Source of the DNA: Bradyrhizobium sp. 186
GTDB taxonomy: Bacteria; Pseudomonadota; Alphaproteobacteria; Rhizobiales; Xanthobacteraceae
Direction of reading: 5' to 3'
Assembly (NCBI RefSeq): GCF_023101685.1
Contig: NZ_CP082164.1
Span: 3,906,001 to 3,970,000 of the forward strand
Length of the DNA: 64,000 bases
Part shown: positions 16,422 to 24,680 of the stretch, one piece after another
Numbering within the stretch: position 1 is the stretch's first letter
Layout: every line of letters begins with the position of its first letter
The notes under the pieces: generated by a model
What the model saw: the letters and a program-made list of their open reading frames with translations, nothing else
Databases searched by the model: none
What the model was told of the DNA's origin: nothing
Position numbers and translations under genes: made by a program

Positions 16422-17681
16422 ATGACGAGAACCCGCACGCCGGGCATCAGCCGCCGTTCAACGCTGGCGCTGATGGGCGCCGGTGCGATGAGTGTTGCCG
16501 CGCCATGGGTGGCGCGCGCGCAAGCCAAGACCATCAGGATCGGCATGCCGACGATTCTGTCGGGCCGTGTGGCACAGCTCGGCACGTCGTCGCGCAATGC
16601 GGTGATGCTCGAGGTCGAGAAGGTCAACGCCGCCGGCGGCCTCGCCGGCCGGCAGATCGAGATGGTGACCCGCGACTCCAAGGGCCAGCCGCAGGAAGCC
16701 GCCCGCGTCGCACGCGAGCTCGTCAACACCGACGGCTGCGAGCTCATGATCGATGCCGAAGCGTCGTCCGGCGCGTTCGCGGTGCACGAGGTCGCACGCG
16801 ACCTCGGCGTATTCTGCATCCACACCAATTCGGAAACCTCGGCGCTGACGGCCGATCCGAAGCAGCACATCCCGAACGCCTTCCGTACTGCGCGACAGGG
16901 CGTGCACGACTCCATCGTCGGCGGCAGCTATGCGGCGGCGATCGCCAAGACAAAAGGCCTGAAGAAATGGGCGACTTGCTCGCCGGACTACGCCTATGGC
17001 CGCGACACCACGGGAGAGTTCACTCTGTATCTCAAGCGCTTTGCGCCCGACGTCGAGATCATCAGCGAGTCCTGGCCAAAGCTGTTCCAGCCCGACTACA
17101 CCGAGGTCGTGACCAAGATCCTGCAGGCGAAGCCGCAGGCGCTCTACTCCTGCCTCTGGGGCGGTGATCTCACCTCCTACATCGATCAGGCCAACATCTA
17201 CGCGATGTTCGGCCAGATGGAGGTGTTCGCGGTCAACATGGCCGACTACACCGCGCTCACGGTGGTGAAGAACCTGCCGAAGGGCATTCACTCCGGCAAT
17301 CGCTACATCAAGACATTTCCGGCGACGCCGGAGAATGCTGCGTGGGGCGATGCCTACAAGGCCAAGTACAGCGAGTACCCAACCAACTGGTCGTGGGAGA
17401 ACGCCACCGCCGTGATGCTGATGGCGGAAGCCGCGAAGAAGGCCAACTCGGCCGACGGCAAGAAGCTTGCCGAAGTCATGCGCGGATTGACCATCAAATG
17501 TCCCTTCGGCGCCGACGGCACCGTGACCATGCGCGGCGAGGACCAGACCCTAATCGGGTACGCGATCGGTTGGGGCACCACGATCCCGCAAGAGCCTTAT
17601 GTGCCGGAGGTCAAGGCCGGCGACTGGAAGACCATTCTCGAGCTCGAAGCCGAGTGGAAGAAGAGCAAGGGCTACACCTGA
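16422..17681 (+). CDS. ABC transporter substrate-binding protein, branched-chain amino acid type
   Basis: 419-residue periplasmic type I binding protein. The N-terminus (MTRTRTPGISRRSTLALMGAGA ending AWVARAQA-like at PWVARAQA) has a twin-arginine motif SRRSTLAL, suggesting Tat export. The mature part begins TIRIGMPTILSGRVAQLG, typical of Peripla_BP_6/amide-urea-type proteins. The ATG at 16422 follows GGAGGGAAAA and was preferred over an upstream in-frame start at 16323. It heads a five-gene importer cluster. The real ligand may be an aromatic or other carboxylate, given the divergent degradation operon, rather than an amino acid. Confidence 0.85.
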   Translation: MTRTRTPGISRRSTLALMGAGAMSVAAPWVARAQAKTIRIGMPTILSGRVAQLGTSSRNAVMLEVEKVNAAGGLAGRQIEMVTRDSKGQPQEAARVARELVNTDGCELMIDAEASSGAFAVHEVARDLGVFCIHTNSETSALTADPKQHIPNAFRTARQGVHDSIVGGSYAAAIAKTKGLKKWATCSPDYAYGRDTTGEFTLYLKRFAPDVEIISESWPKLFQPDYTEVVTKILQAKPQALYSCLWGGDLTSYIDQANIYAMFGQMEVFAVNMADYTALTVVKNLPKGIHSGNRYIKTFPATPENAAWGDAYKAKYSEYPTNWSWENATAVMLMAEAAKKANSADGKKLAEVMRGLTIKCPFGADGTVTMRGEDQTLIGYAIGWGTTIPQEPYVPEVKAGDWKTILELEAEWKKSKGYT

Positions 17682-17691
17682 TCACGCGCAA

Positions 17692-17717
17692 GGCGGAGAC
17701 GGCTGACCGTCTCCGCC
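17692..17717 (+). terminator. intercistronic hairpin after binding-protein gene
   Basis: GGCGGAGACGG (17692-17702) pairs perfectly with CCGTCTCCGCC (17707-17717) around a CTGA tetraloop, and is followed by a T-rich stretch (GGTTTCGTTTGGTTTT). Its position between the binding-protein and permease genes suggests partial termination or 3'-end stabilisation that keeps binding protein in excess. Confidence 0.75.
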
Positions 17718-17771
17718 GGTTTCGTTTGGTTTTCCGCGCCGGGCTCGGTGCGACGCAATGAAAGTGCTCCC

Positions 17772-18674
17772 GTGGATCTCGACGCGCTTGCCGGCTGCCT
17801 CTCCAGTTCCTCCTGCCTGGTGACGCAAACCACCAGCGGGCTCATCATCGGCATGTTGCTGTTCCTGGTCGCGGTCGGGCTGACGCTGATCTTCGGCGTG
17901 CTCAAGATCGTCAATTTCAGCCACGGCGCCTTCTATATGTTCGGCGCCTATTTTGCGATGACGGCCTATCAGCTCACCGGCAGCTTTGCGCTGGCGATGG
18001 TCTGCGGTGCGGCCGGCACCGCGATTCTCGGCCTGGTGTTCGAGCGCGTGTTTATGAGCCGCGTCTATGGCGCCGACGTGCTGATGCAGCTCCTGGTCTG
18101 CTACGCCTTCGTGCTGATTTTCGACGACGTCGTGCGGCTGATCTGGGGACCGGAATTCAAGTCGATGGGCATGCCGGCGGCGTTCCAGGTGATGCCGCTG
18201 TTCATCGCCGGCGGCGTGGTGCCGCCTTATTATCTGCTGCTGATCGGCGTCGCGCTTGCGGTCGCCGTCGTGCTTGGCCTTGGCCTGTCGCGCAGCCGCA
18301 TCGGCAAGGTGATCCGCGCGGCCGCGCATAATCCGGGCATGGTGTCCGCGCTCGGCATCAACACCGGGCTGATCTATGGCGGGGTATTCGCGCTCGGCGG
18401 CATGCTGGCCGGCCTTGCCGGCGCGCTCGCGGCGCCCGTGCGGTCGCTGACCCCCGGCATGGGATTTTCGGTGCTGATCGAATCCTTCATCGTCACCGTG
18501 ATCGGCGGTATGGGCTCGATCCTCGGCGCTCTCGTCGGCGCACTGCTGATCGGCCTGATCCGTTCGTTCGGCTCGCTCGGCTTTCCCCTGTTCACGGAAG
18601 GCCTGATGTATCTGTTCATGGTGATCGTGCTGGTCTCGAAGCCCACCGGCCTGTTCGGCAAGGAGGCGGCATGA
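17772..18674 (+). CDS. branched-chain-type ABC transporter permease (LivH-like)
   Basis: About 300 residues with eight or so hydrophobic segments. LivH-type motifs are LTLIFGVLKIVNFSHGAFYMFGAY near the N-terminus and the long C-terminal helical block around VTVIGGMGSILGALVGALLIG. Only GTG starts are available: 17772 (used here, with a weak GAAAG 8-12 nt upstream) or 17748. The stop overlaps the next permease gene by 4 bp. It forms the transmembrane channel with the LivM-like subunit. Confidence 0.85.
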   Translation: MDLDALAGCLSSSSCLVTQTTSGLIIGMLLFLVAVGLTLIFGVLKIVNFSHGAFYMFGAYFAMTAYQLTGSFALAMVCGAAGTAILGLVFERVFMSRVYGADVLMQLLVCYAFVLIFDDVVRLIWGPEFKSMGMPAAFQVMPLFIAGGVVPPYYLLLIGVALAVAVVLGLGLSRSRIGKVIRAAAHNPGMVSALGINTGLIYGGVFALGGMLAGLAGALAAPVRSLTPGMGFSVLIESFIVTVIGGMGSILGALVGALLIGLIRSFGSLGFPLFTEGLMYLFMVIVLVSKPTGLFGKEAA

Positions 18675-19690
18675 CCGAGCTCGAAGCCGGACGCGCCGAG
18701 AGGCTGGCGCCGGTGCGCAACGGCGCGGTGCTGCAACGCTATCGCGACGTCCTGATCGCGCTGATCGCCTTCGTCGTGCTGGCGAGCCTGCCGATGTTCA
18801 CCGGCAGCAAGGCGCTGCTCGATTTCGTCATCCGCTGCTCGGCCTACGGCCTGTTCGCGACCTCGCTCAACCTGCTGGTCGGCTACACCGGCCTGACCTC
18901 GTTCGGCCACGGCATGTTCTTCGGCCTCGGCGCCTACGGTTTTGGTCTGATCATGCAGCGGCTCGGCTTGCCGATCCCGGTGGCCTTCGTCGCGACGCTC
19001 GCGATCACCGCGGTAATCGCCGCCGTTATCGGTGCGATCTGCGTACGGCTGAAGGACATCTACTTCGCCTTCGTCACGCTCGCCTTCCAGATGCTGATCC
19101 ACTCGACTATCCTGTCCTGGGCCTCCTTCACCGGCGGTGACCAGGGCCTGCGCGGTGGCATTCCGCGGCCGGCGTTCCTCGGCATCGATCTTGCCAACCA
19201 CGTTCATCTCTATGTTGCGAGCTGCGCGCTGCTGATCCTCGGCCTGCTCGCGATGCGCCAGATCGCGCAATCGCCGTTCGGCTACACGCTGCGCATGATC
19301 CGCGACAACGCCGCGCGCGCGAGCTTCCTCGGCATCGATGTCTGGCGCGCAAAACTCACCGTCTTCGTGCTGGCGGCGCTGTTTGCGTCGATGGGCGGCA
19401 TGGTGATGGCGTTGTTCGTCTCCGGTGCCTATCCGGAATTCGCCTACTGGACCATTTCGGGCGAGGGCATCTTCATCAACATGCTCGGTGGCGTCTCGAC
19501 CTTCCTGGGGCCGATGGTCGGCACCGTGCTGCTGCTGCTGCTCAACGACACCGTCACGCGGTACACCGAGTACCACGGCATCGTGCTCGGCGTGGTCATC
19601 CTGTTCTTCGCGCTCGGCCTGCGCAAAGGCCTGCTGGATTTCGTCGCCGAATGGTTCGCGCACCGGCGCGATGCAGGCGGGGGGCGCTAG
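18671..19690 (+). CDS. branched-chain-type ABC transporter permease (LivM-like)
   Basis: 339 residues, strongly hydrophobic, with the LivM-family motifs LNLLVGYTGLTSFGHGMFFGLGAYGFGL, AICVRLKDIYFAFVTLAF and GGVSTFLGPMVGTVLL. The cytoplasmic N-terminus is short and charged. ATG overlaps the preceding stop by 4 bp, so the two permeases are translationally coupled. It pairs with the LivH-like protein as the heterodimeric membrane domain. Confidence 0.87.
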   Translation: MTELEAGRAERLAPVRNGAVLQRYRDVLIALIAFVVLASLPMFTGSKALLDFVIRCSAYGLFATSLNLLVGYTGLTSFGHGMFFGLGAYGFGLIMQRLGLPIPVAFVATLAITAVIAAVIGAICVRLKDIYFAFVTLAFQMLIHSTILSWASFTGGDQGLRGGIPRPAFLGIDLANHVHLYVASCALLILGLLAMRQIAQSPFGYTLRMIRDNAARASFLGIDVWRAKLTVFVLAALFASMGGMVMALFVSGAYPEFAYWTISGEGIFINMLGGVSTFLGPMVGTVLLLLLNDTVTRYTEYHGIVLGVVILFFALGLRKGLLDFVAEWFAHRRDAGGGR

Positions 19691-19692
19691 CG

Positions 19693-20448
19693 ATGCTTGA
19701 GATCCGCAAGCTCGCGAAATCCTTCGGCGGCGTGAAGGCGACCAACGACGTCACGCTCGATTTCCCCGACGGCTCGCTCACCGCCGTGATCGGCCCGAAC
19801 GGTGCGGGCAAGAGCACCTTCTTCAACCTGATCACCGGCGCGCTGAAGCCGGACTCGGGCCAGGTCCTGCTCGACGGCGTCGATCTCGCCGGGTGCTCGC
19901 CGCCGGAGATCGTCCGTCATGGCATCGGCCGCGCGTTCCAGGTTGCCAGCATCTTCAAATCGCTCACGGTGCAGGAGACCATGCTTGCCGCCGTGAGCGC
20001 CGACCAGCGCTCTTCCGCGGTGCTGCACAAGCGCTTCCCCTTGCCCGAGACGCGCGACCGCGCCGAGCATGTGATGGAGCTGCTGGGCTTGGCCGGCAAG
20101 CGCAACCGCACCGCCGCAACGCTCTCGCATGGCGACCAGAAGCTGCTCGATATCGCGCTGGCGCTGGTGCTCCAACCGAAAGTTCTGCTGCTGGACGAGC
20201 CGACGGCCGGCATGGGCCCAGAAGAGCGTTGGCGCATGATCGACAAGGTGCGCGAGCTCTGGGAGGCGCAGAAAATCACGGTCGTGTTCATCGAACACGA
20301 CATGGACATCGTGTTCAAGATCGCGCCGAAGATCGTCGTGCTCTGTTATGGCCGTATCCTTGCGACCGGAACGCCGGACGAGATCCGCAACAACAGCGCC
20401 GTCATTGAGGCCTATCTCGGCACTGAACATGCGGGAGCCGCTGCATGA
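19693..20448 (+). CDS. branched-chain-type ABC transporter ATP-binding protein (LivG-like)
   Basis: 251-residue ATPase. Walker A is GPNGAGKSTFFNLITG near residue 36. The signature is degenerate as LSHGDQKLLDIALAL, common in LivG proteins. Walker B is VLLLDEPTAGMG and the switch His is in FIEHDMDIVF. The ATG at 19693 is 2 bp after the LivM-like stop; a longer in-frame start at 19651 would overlap the permease. It ends in an ATGA overlap with the LivF-like gene. Confidence 0.9.
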   Translation: MLEIRKLAKSFGGVKATNDVTLDFPDGSLTAVIGPNGAGKSTFFNLITGALKPDSGQVLLDGVDLAGCSPPEIVRHGIGRAFQVASIFKSLTVQETMLAAVSADQRSSAVLHKRFPLPETRDRAEHVMELLGLAGKRNRTAATLSHGDQKLLDIALALVLQPKVLLLDEPTAGMGPEERWRMIDKVRELWEAQKITVVFIEHDMDIVFKIAPKIVVLCYGRILATGTPDEIRNNSAVIEAYLGTEHAGAAA

Positions 20449-21158
20449 GTGCCGCAATCATCGAAGTCGCCGATCTCGACGTCTATTACGGCACCAGCCA
20501 GATCCTGTTCGGCGTCGCCCTCGCCGTGCGGCAGGGCGAAACCATGGCGCTTCTCGGGCGCAACGGCGCTGGCAAGTCCACCACCATGAAGGCGATCATG
20601 GGACTGGCACCGCCACGGCGCGGCAAGGTCAGCCTGCGCGGTGCTGTGATCTCCGGCCTCAAGCCGCATGCGATCGCGCGCGCCGGCCTCGGCTTCGTGC
20701 CGGAGGACCGCCAGATCTTTCCGGAGCACACGGTCGAGGACAATCTCGTCATCGGCAGGAAGCGCGGGCCCGACGGCCAGGACGAATGGCCGATCAAGCG
20801 CATCTACGACGTCTTCCCGCTGCTTGAGCCCTTGCGCCATCGCATTGCGGGCCGCCTCTCGGGCGGCGAGCAGCAGATGCTCGCGATCGCGCGCACGCTG
20901 ATGGGCAATCCGGCGCTGCTCCTGCTGGACGAGCCGAGCGAGGGGCTCGCGCCGATCATCGTTCAGCGGATCGGCGAACTTCTGCGGCAGCTGCGCAGCA
21001 TCGGATCGACCGTGCTGATTGCCGAGCAGAACATGCATTTCTGCCTGGGCCTTGCGAGCCACGCCACGGTGATCGACAAGGGGCAGATCGTCTATGCCGC
21101 CGGGATCGATGAGCTGAAGGCCAACGACGCGATCCGCCGCCGTTATCTGGCGCTGTAG
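20445..21158 (+). CDS. branched-chain-type ABC transporter ATP-binding protein (LivF-like)
   Basis: 237-residue second ATPase of the importer. Walker A GRNGAGKSTTMKAIMG, signature RLSGGEQQMLAIARTL, Walker B LLLDEPSEGLAP and switch His region LIAEQNMHFCLG (His replaced by Gln after Glu, as is usual in LivF). Its GLGFVPEDRQIFPEHTVEDNL block is characteristic of LivF. Last gene of the five-gene cluster, coupled to livG by a 4-bp overlap. Confidence 0.9.
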   Translation: MSAAIIEVADLDVYYGTSQILFGVALAVRQGETMALLGRNGAGKSTTMKAIMGLAPPRRGKVSLRGAVISGLKPHAIARAGLGFVPEDRQIFPEHTVEDNLVIGRKRGPDGQDEWPIKRIYDVFPLLEPLRHRIAGRLSGGEQQMLAIARTLMGNPALLLLDEPSEGLAPIIVQRIGELLRQLRSIGSTVLIAEQNMHFCLGLASHATVIDKGQIVYAAGIDELKANDAIRRRYLAL

Positions 21159-21326
21159 CCGGAGCTCCGGGCCGCCAAAGGCGGTCAAAAGAAGAAAACT
21201 ATTGCCTCGGATCGCCCCGGCGGAAGGAGTTTCCCCTCCAGGGCGAGAAAAAGCCAATCGCTTCCATTGCCGTTTGGGGCCGAAACGACGACATTTCGGT
21301 CACAGATTGATGGATTGGCTACGCAT

Positions 21327-21545
21327 ATGGAACGCACTGGATTTGAGCCCTTCGGCGAGCGCCTGGTGTCCGCGACGGACACCCAGCCGCAGTCGCGCGC
21401 GTCAAAACTCCTGCTGCGGGCCGGCACCGGCCTGTTCTGGTCGCTGGTGGCGGGGATCGTGCTGGCGCGTGCGGCCTTCTTCGAGCCCGGCGTCTATGAC
21501 GGCTTCAGCCGCGTGGCCTCGCTCGCAAAGAGCCTGATCTTCTAA
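21327..21545 (+). CDS. small single-pass membrane protein, unknown function
   Basis: 72 residues from ATG at 21327 (92 if the in-frame 21267 start is used). The N-terminal half is polar (ERTGFEPFGERLVSATDT). One membrane helix is clear (LFWSLVAGIVLARAAFF, residues about 38-54), and there is a short C-terminal tail ending SLAKSLIF. No recognisable domain. It is a lone gene between the ABC importer and the YeiH-type transporter; composition is like its neighbours. Confidence 0.55.
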   Translation: MERTGFEPFGERLVSATDTQPQSRASKLLLRAGTGLFWSLVAGIVLARAAFFEPGVYDGFSRVASLAKSLIF

Positions 21546-21653
21546 GCCCGATCTCGGCCTGAGGACAGAACTTCCCTCGGCCCTGATATGTCGAAAACTT
21601 ATTCCCCAAACGAGCGAGCCTGCGTATAAATCCTTCTCCTCCGGGAGAGATTT

Positions 21654-22712
21654 GTGTCGCAGAATCAAGCATCCAGTTCGGCCGACGCCAAGCCGACCAC
21701 CGCCGCAAGCCGCATTGCCGCGCTGATTCCGGGCATTCTCCTCTGCATCGCCGTAGCCGGCGTCTCGGCCCTGCTCGAGCGGGCGGAGCTCGGCGTGTTC
21801 GAGCATCCCTATGTCGAGGCGCTGGTGATGGCGATCCTGCTCGGCATGGCCCTGCGCAGCTTCTGGAAGCCCGCGCCGCGCTGGCAGTCCGGCATCGCCT
21901 TCAGCGCCAAGCAGCTGCTCGAAGTCGCTGTCATGCTGCTCGGCGCCTCCATCAGCTTTGCGGCGATCGCCGCCTCAGGCGTTGCGCTGCTCGCCTCCAT
22001 CGCAGCGGTCGTCATGGTCGCGCTCTGCGTTTCATTTGGGCTGAGCCGGATGCTCGGCCTGTCGACGCGGCTGTCGATCCTGATCGCCTGCGGCAACTCT
22101 ATCTGCGGCAATTCGGCGATCGCGGCGGTGGCGCCGATCATCGGTGCGAACAACGACGAGATCGCATCCTCGATCTCCTTCACCGCGATCCTCGGCGTCA
22201 TGATGGTGCTGGGGCTGCCGCTGCTGATTCCGCTGCTGCAACTGTCCGCCACGCAATACGGCATCCTCGCAGGCCTCACCGTCTACGCGGTCCCGCAAGT
22301 GCTAGCCGCAACGGTGCCGGCGGGGCTCGTCAGCACGCAGATCGGCACGCTGGTCAAGCTGATGCGCGTGCTCATGCTCGGGCCCGTCGTCGTCGGCCTC
22401 TCGCTGGTCGCCTCGCGCTGGCAAAGCGGCGCGAAGAAGGCCAATGTCGGCTTCTTCCGCCTGGTGCCCTGGTTCATCCTGGGCTTCCTCGTGCTTGCGA
22501 CATTGCGCTCGCTCGAGATTGTGCCTGCCACGGTGATCGGACCCGTGACGAAGATCACGAGTTTCCTCACGGTGGTGTCGATGGCCGCGCTAGGCTTAGG
22601 TGTCGACGTGCGCGTGCTCGCCAATGTCGGCGGCCGGGTGACGGCCGCGGTGACACTGTCGCTGATGCTGCTGCTCGGGATCAGCATCGCGTTGGTGCAC
22701 TGGTTCAAGTGA
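21654..22712 (+). CDS. YeiH/SuyZ-family putative sulfate exporter (UPF0324, PF03601-type)
   Basis: 352-residue inner-membrane protein with about ten hydrophobic segments. It matches the YeiH family: LLGMALRSFWKP, AKQLLEVAVMLLGASISF, LIACGNSICGNSAIAAVAPIIGA and VSMAALGLGVDVRVLANVGGR. The GTG start at 21654 has GGGAGA 6 nt upstream. Family members such as SuyZ are proposed to export sulfate released during organosulfonate breakdown. That role is inferred but notable, because the gene is convergent with an SsuABC/TauABC-type importer and an AprA-like redox cluster. Confidence 0.82.
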   Translation: MSQNQASSSADAKPTTAASRIAALIPGILLCIAVAGVSALLERAELGVFEHPYVEALVMAILLGMALRSFWKPAPRWQSGIAFSAKQLLEVAVMLLGASISFAAIAASGVALLASIAAVVMVALCVSFGLSRMLGLSTRLSILIACGNSICGNSAIAAVAPIIGANNDEIASSISFTAILGVMMVLGLPLLIPLLQLSATQYGILAGLTVYAVPQVLAATVPAGLVSTQIGTLVKLMRVLMLGPVVVGLSLVASRWQSGAKKANVGFFRLVPWFILGFLVLATLRSLEIVPATVIGPVTKITSFLTVVSMAALGLGVDVRVLANVGGRVTAAVTLSLMLLLGISIALVHWFK

Positions 22713-22726
22713 GGGGCGGACAGTGC

Positions 22727-22881
22727 ACCCTCTCCCGTTGTGGCCCCTTGTGGGAGAGGGTGGCTTCGCGATAAGCGAAGCCGGGTGAGGGGTTCTCTCC
22801 GCGGATGATCTGTTGCAGTGAACGTGCGGAGAGGACCCCTCATTCGGCGCTTCGCGCCTTCTCCCACAAGGGGAGAAGGAA
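22727..22881. repeat. intergenic palindromic repeat, family 1 copy 2
   Basis: Diverged copy of the element at 804-940. Left arm contains CTCTCCCGTTGTGGCCCCTTG and GGGAGAGGGTGGCTTCGCG; right arm contains CCCCTCATTCGGCGCTTCGC and CTTCTCCCACAAGGGGAGAAGG. It lies between the two convergent genes and may act as a bidirectional terminator. Confidence 0.75.
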
Positions 22882-22908
22882 AAGCACCGCGCAAGCTCGA
22901 GAGAATCG

Positions 22909-23781
22909 TTAAATCACATCCGCCAGCGAGTGCCCATGCAGCTCGATGTTCAATCCCTGCATGCCGAGATCGGTGATCTCGCCGCCCATCGCCTTGATGC
23001 TTTCCTCGCGGATCAAAGACATCAATCCACGGCGCAGCGCCAAAAACTCCGACGACATCATCATCGATTGCTGCCGCGGCCGCTCCAGCGGGATCGGGAT
23101 TTCGGCCTTGATCGAGCCGGGGCGCGCGGTCATGCAGTAGACGCGGTCGGAGAGGAAAATCGCCTCGTCGATGTCGTGGGTGACGAACAGCACCGAGATT
23201 TTTAGCCGCTGCCACATGTTGGTGAGGATCTGCTGCATGATGACACGGGTTTGCGCGTCCAGCGCGCCGAAGGGCTCGTCGAGCAGCAGCACCTTCGGCC
23301 CGGTGGCGAGTGCACGGACGATGCCGACGCGCTGCTTCATGCCGCCGGAGAGCTTTTCCGGATAATGCTTCTCGAAGGCGTCCAGCCCGGCCAGCCCAAG
23401 CAGCGTGCGTGCGGCGCGTTCGCGCTGTGAGCGCGGCATGCCGCGCATCTTCAGGCCGAACTCGACATTCTCCCGCACCGTCTTCCAGGGAAACAGTGAA
23501 TATTGCTGGAACACCATGCCGCGCTCGGCGCTCGGCCCATTGACCTTCTCGCCGTCGACGGTGACCACGCCGGTGGTCGGTTTGAGGAAGCCCGCGACGG
23601 CATTAAGCAGCGTCGATTTCCCGCAGCCGGAGGGGCCGACGATCGAGACGAACTCGCCCGGCTTCACGTGGATCTGCGTATCGGTGACGGCCTGAACCGG
23701 TCCCTCAATGCTCTCATAGCTGAGCGAGAAATTCCTGACCTCGATATGGCCCTGCGGTGCTTTGGTCAGGATCTCTTTCAT
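22909..23781 (-). CDS. ABC transporter ATP-binding protein, nitrate/sulfonate/taurine type
   Basis: 290 residues. Walker [19 protein letters not shown]-loop GMVFQQYSLFPWKTVRENV, signature KLSGGMKQRVGIVRAL, Walker B VLLLDEPFGALDA and switch FVTHDIDEAIFLSDRV are all intact. About 40 residues extend beyond the core domain. ATG at 23781 (ATGA overlap with the permease stop) was chosen over a longer in-frame opening at 24189. Last gene of the SBP-permease-ATPase operon; SsuB/TauB/NrtD-like. Confidence 0.9.
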   Translation of the reverse strand: MKEILTKAPQGHIEVRNFSLSYESIEGPVQAVTDTQIHVKPGEFVSIVGPSGCGKSTLLNAVAGFLKPTTGVVTVDGEKVNGPSAERGMVFQQYSLFPWKTVRENVEFGLKMRGMPRSQRERAARTLLGLAGLDAFEKHYPEKLSGGMKQRVGIVRALATGPKVLLLDEPFGALDAQTRVIMQQILTNMWQRLKISVLFVTHDIDEAIFLSDRVYCMTARPGSIKAEIPIPLERPRQQSMMMSSEFLALRRGLMSLIREESIKAMGGEITDLGMQGLNIELHGHSLADVI

Positions 23782-24680
23782 TTTTGTCCCCACGGCATCA
23801 CCAGTTGTCCGGCGCCCCGGATCAGCAGGCTCGATCCAAGACCGAGCACGCCGATCGCGATCATGCCGAGCGCGATATCGGCATACTGGACCAGCGAATA
23901 GGCCTCCCAGGTGAAATAGCCGATGCCGTATTGGCCCGAGATCATCTCGGCCGCGATCAGCGACACCCAGGCGACGCCCATGCCGACGGTGAGGCCCGTG
24001 AAAATGTGCGGCAGCGAGGCCGGAAAATACACCTCGCGGAAGATCGAGCGTTCGCGCGCGCCGAGACATTGCGCGGCGCGCACCAGCACGGGATCGACCA
24101 GTGACATGCCATGCAGCGTATTGATCAGGATCGGGAAGAACGAGCCGAGGAAGGTGATGAAGACGATGCTCTGCTCGTTGGTGGGCCACAGCATGATTGC
24201 CATCGGCACCCAGGCGATCGCCGGAATCGGCCGCAGCACCTCCGCCACCGGGAAGATGATCTCATGGACAAGCTTGAAGCGGCCCATGATCAGGCCGAGC
24301 GGCACGCCGACGATTGCGGCAAGCGAGAAGCCGAAGAAGATGCGCCGGCAGCTCAGCAGGATGTGCATCAGGAAATGGGGATCGTGGATCGCCTTGGTGA
24401 AGCTCGCATAGACCGCGAGCGGCGAGGGCACGTTGGTGAAACGCACGAAGAATACGACGCGATAGGTCGTGAGCAGGTGCCACACCAGCAGGAAGGCGAG
24501 TAGCGAGATGATGCCGATCGCGGTCGCGCGCAGCCCGCCGCGGTTGAGCCGGTACCAGCGCAGCGCGAGCGTGCCGAAGGAGGCCGGCGTCGCGGGCGGT
24601 GCGGCGGGCGCGGGATCCGCCTCCGCGGTTACTGCTGGCATGCTGTCCTCGCGATGTCTGAGGATGGCGGGACTGCTCAC
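23778..24680 (-). CDS. ABC transporter permease, nitrate/sulfonate/taurine type
   Basis: 300-residue SsuC/TauC-like permease with about six membrane segments. The cytoplasmic ATPase-docking loop is visible around AAQCLGARERSIFREVYFPASLPHIFTGL (EAA motif). The N-terminal ~35 residues are rich in Ala/Pro. The GTG start overlaps the binding-protein stop (GTGA); an internal ATG at 24641 is possible. Translationally coupled on both sides in the SBP-permease-ATPase operon. Confidence 0.88.
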   Translation of the reverse strand: MSSPAILRHREDSMPAVTAEADPAPAAPPATPASFGTLALRWYRLNRGGLRATAIGIISLLAFLLVWHLLTTYRVVFFVRFTNVPSPLAVYASFTKAIHDPHFLMHILLSCRRIFFGFSLAAIVGVPLGLIMGRFKLVHEIIFPVAEVLRPIPAIAWVPMAIMLWPTNEQSIVFITFLGSFFPILINTLHGMSLVDPVLVRAAQCLGARERSIFREVYFPASLPHIFTGLTVGMGVAWVSLIAAEMISGQYGIGYFTWEAYSLVQYADIALGMIAIGVLGLGSSLLIRGAGQLVMPWGQK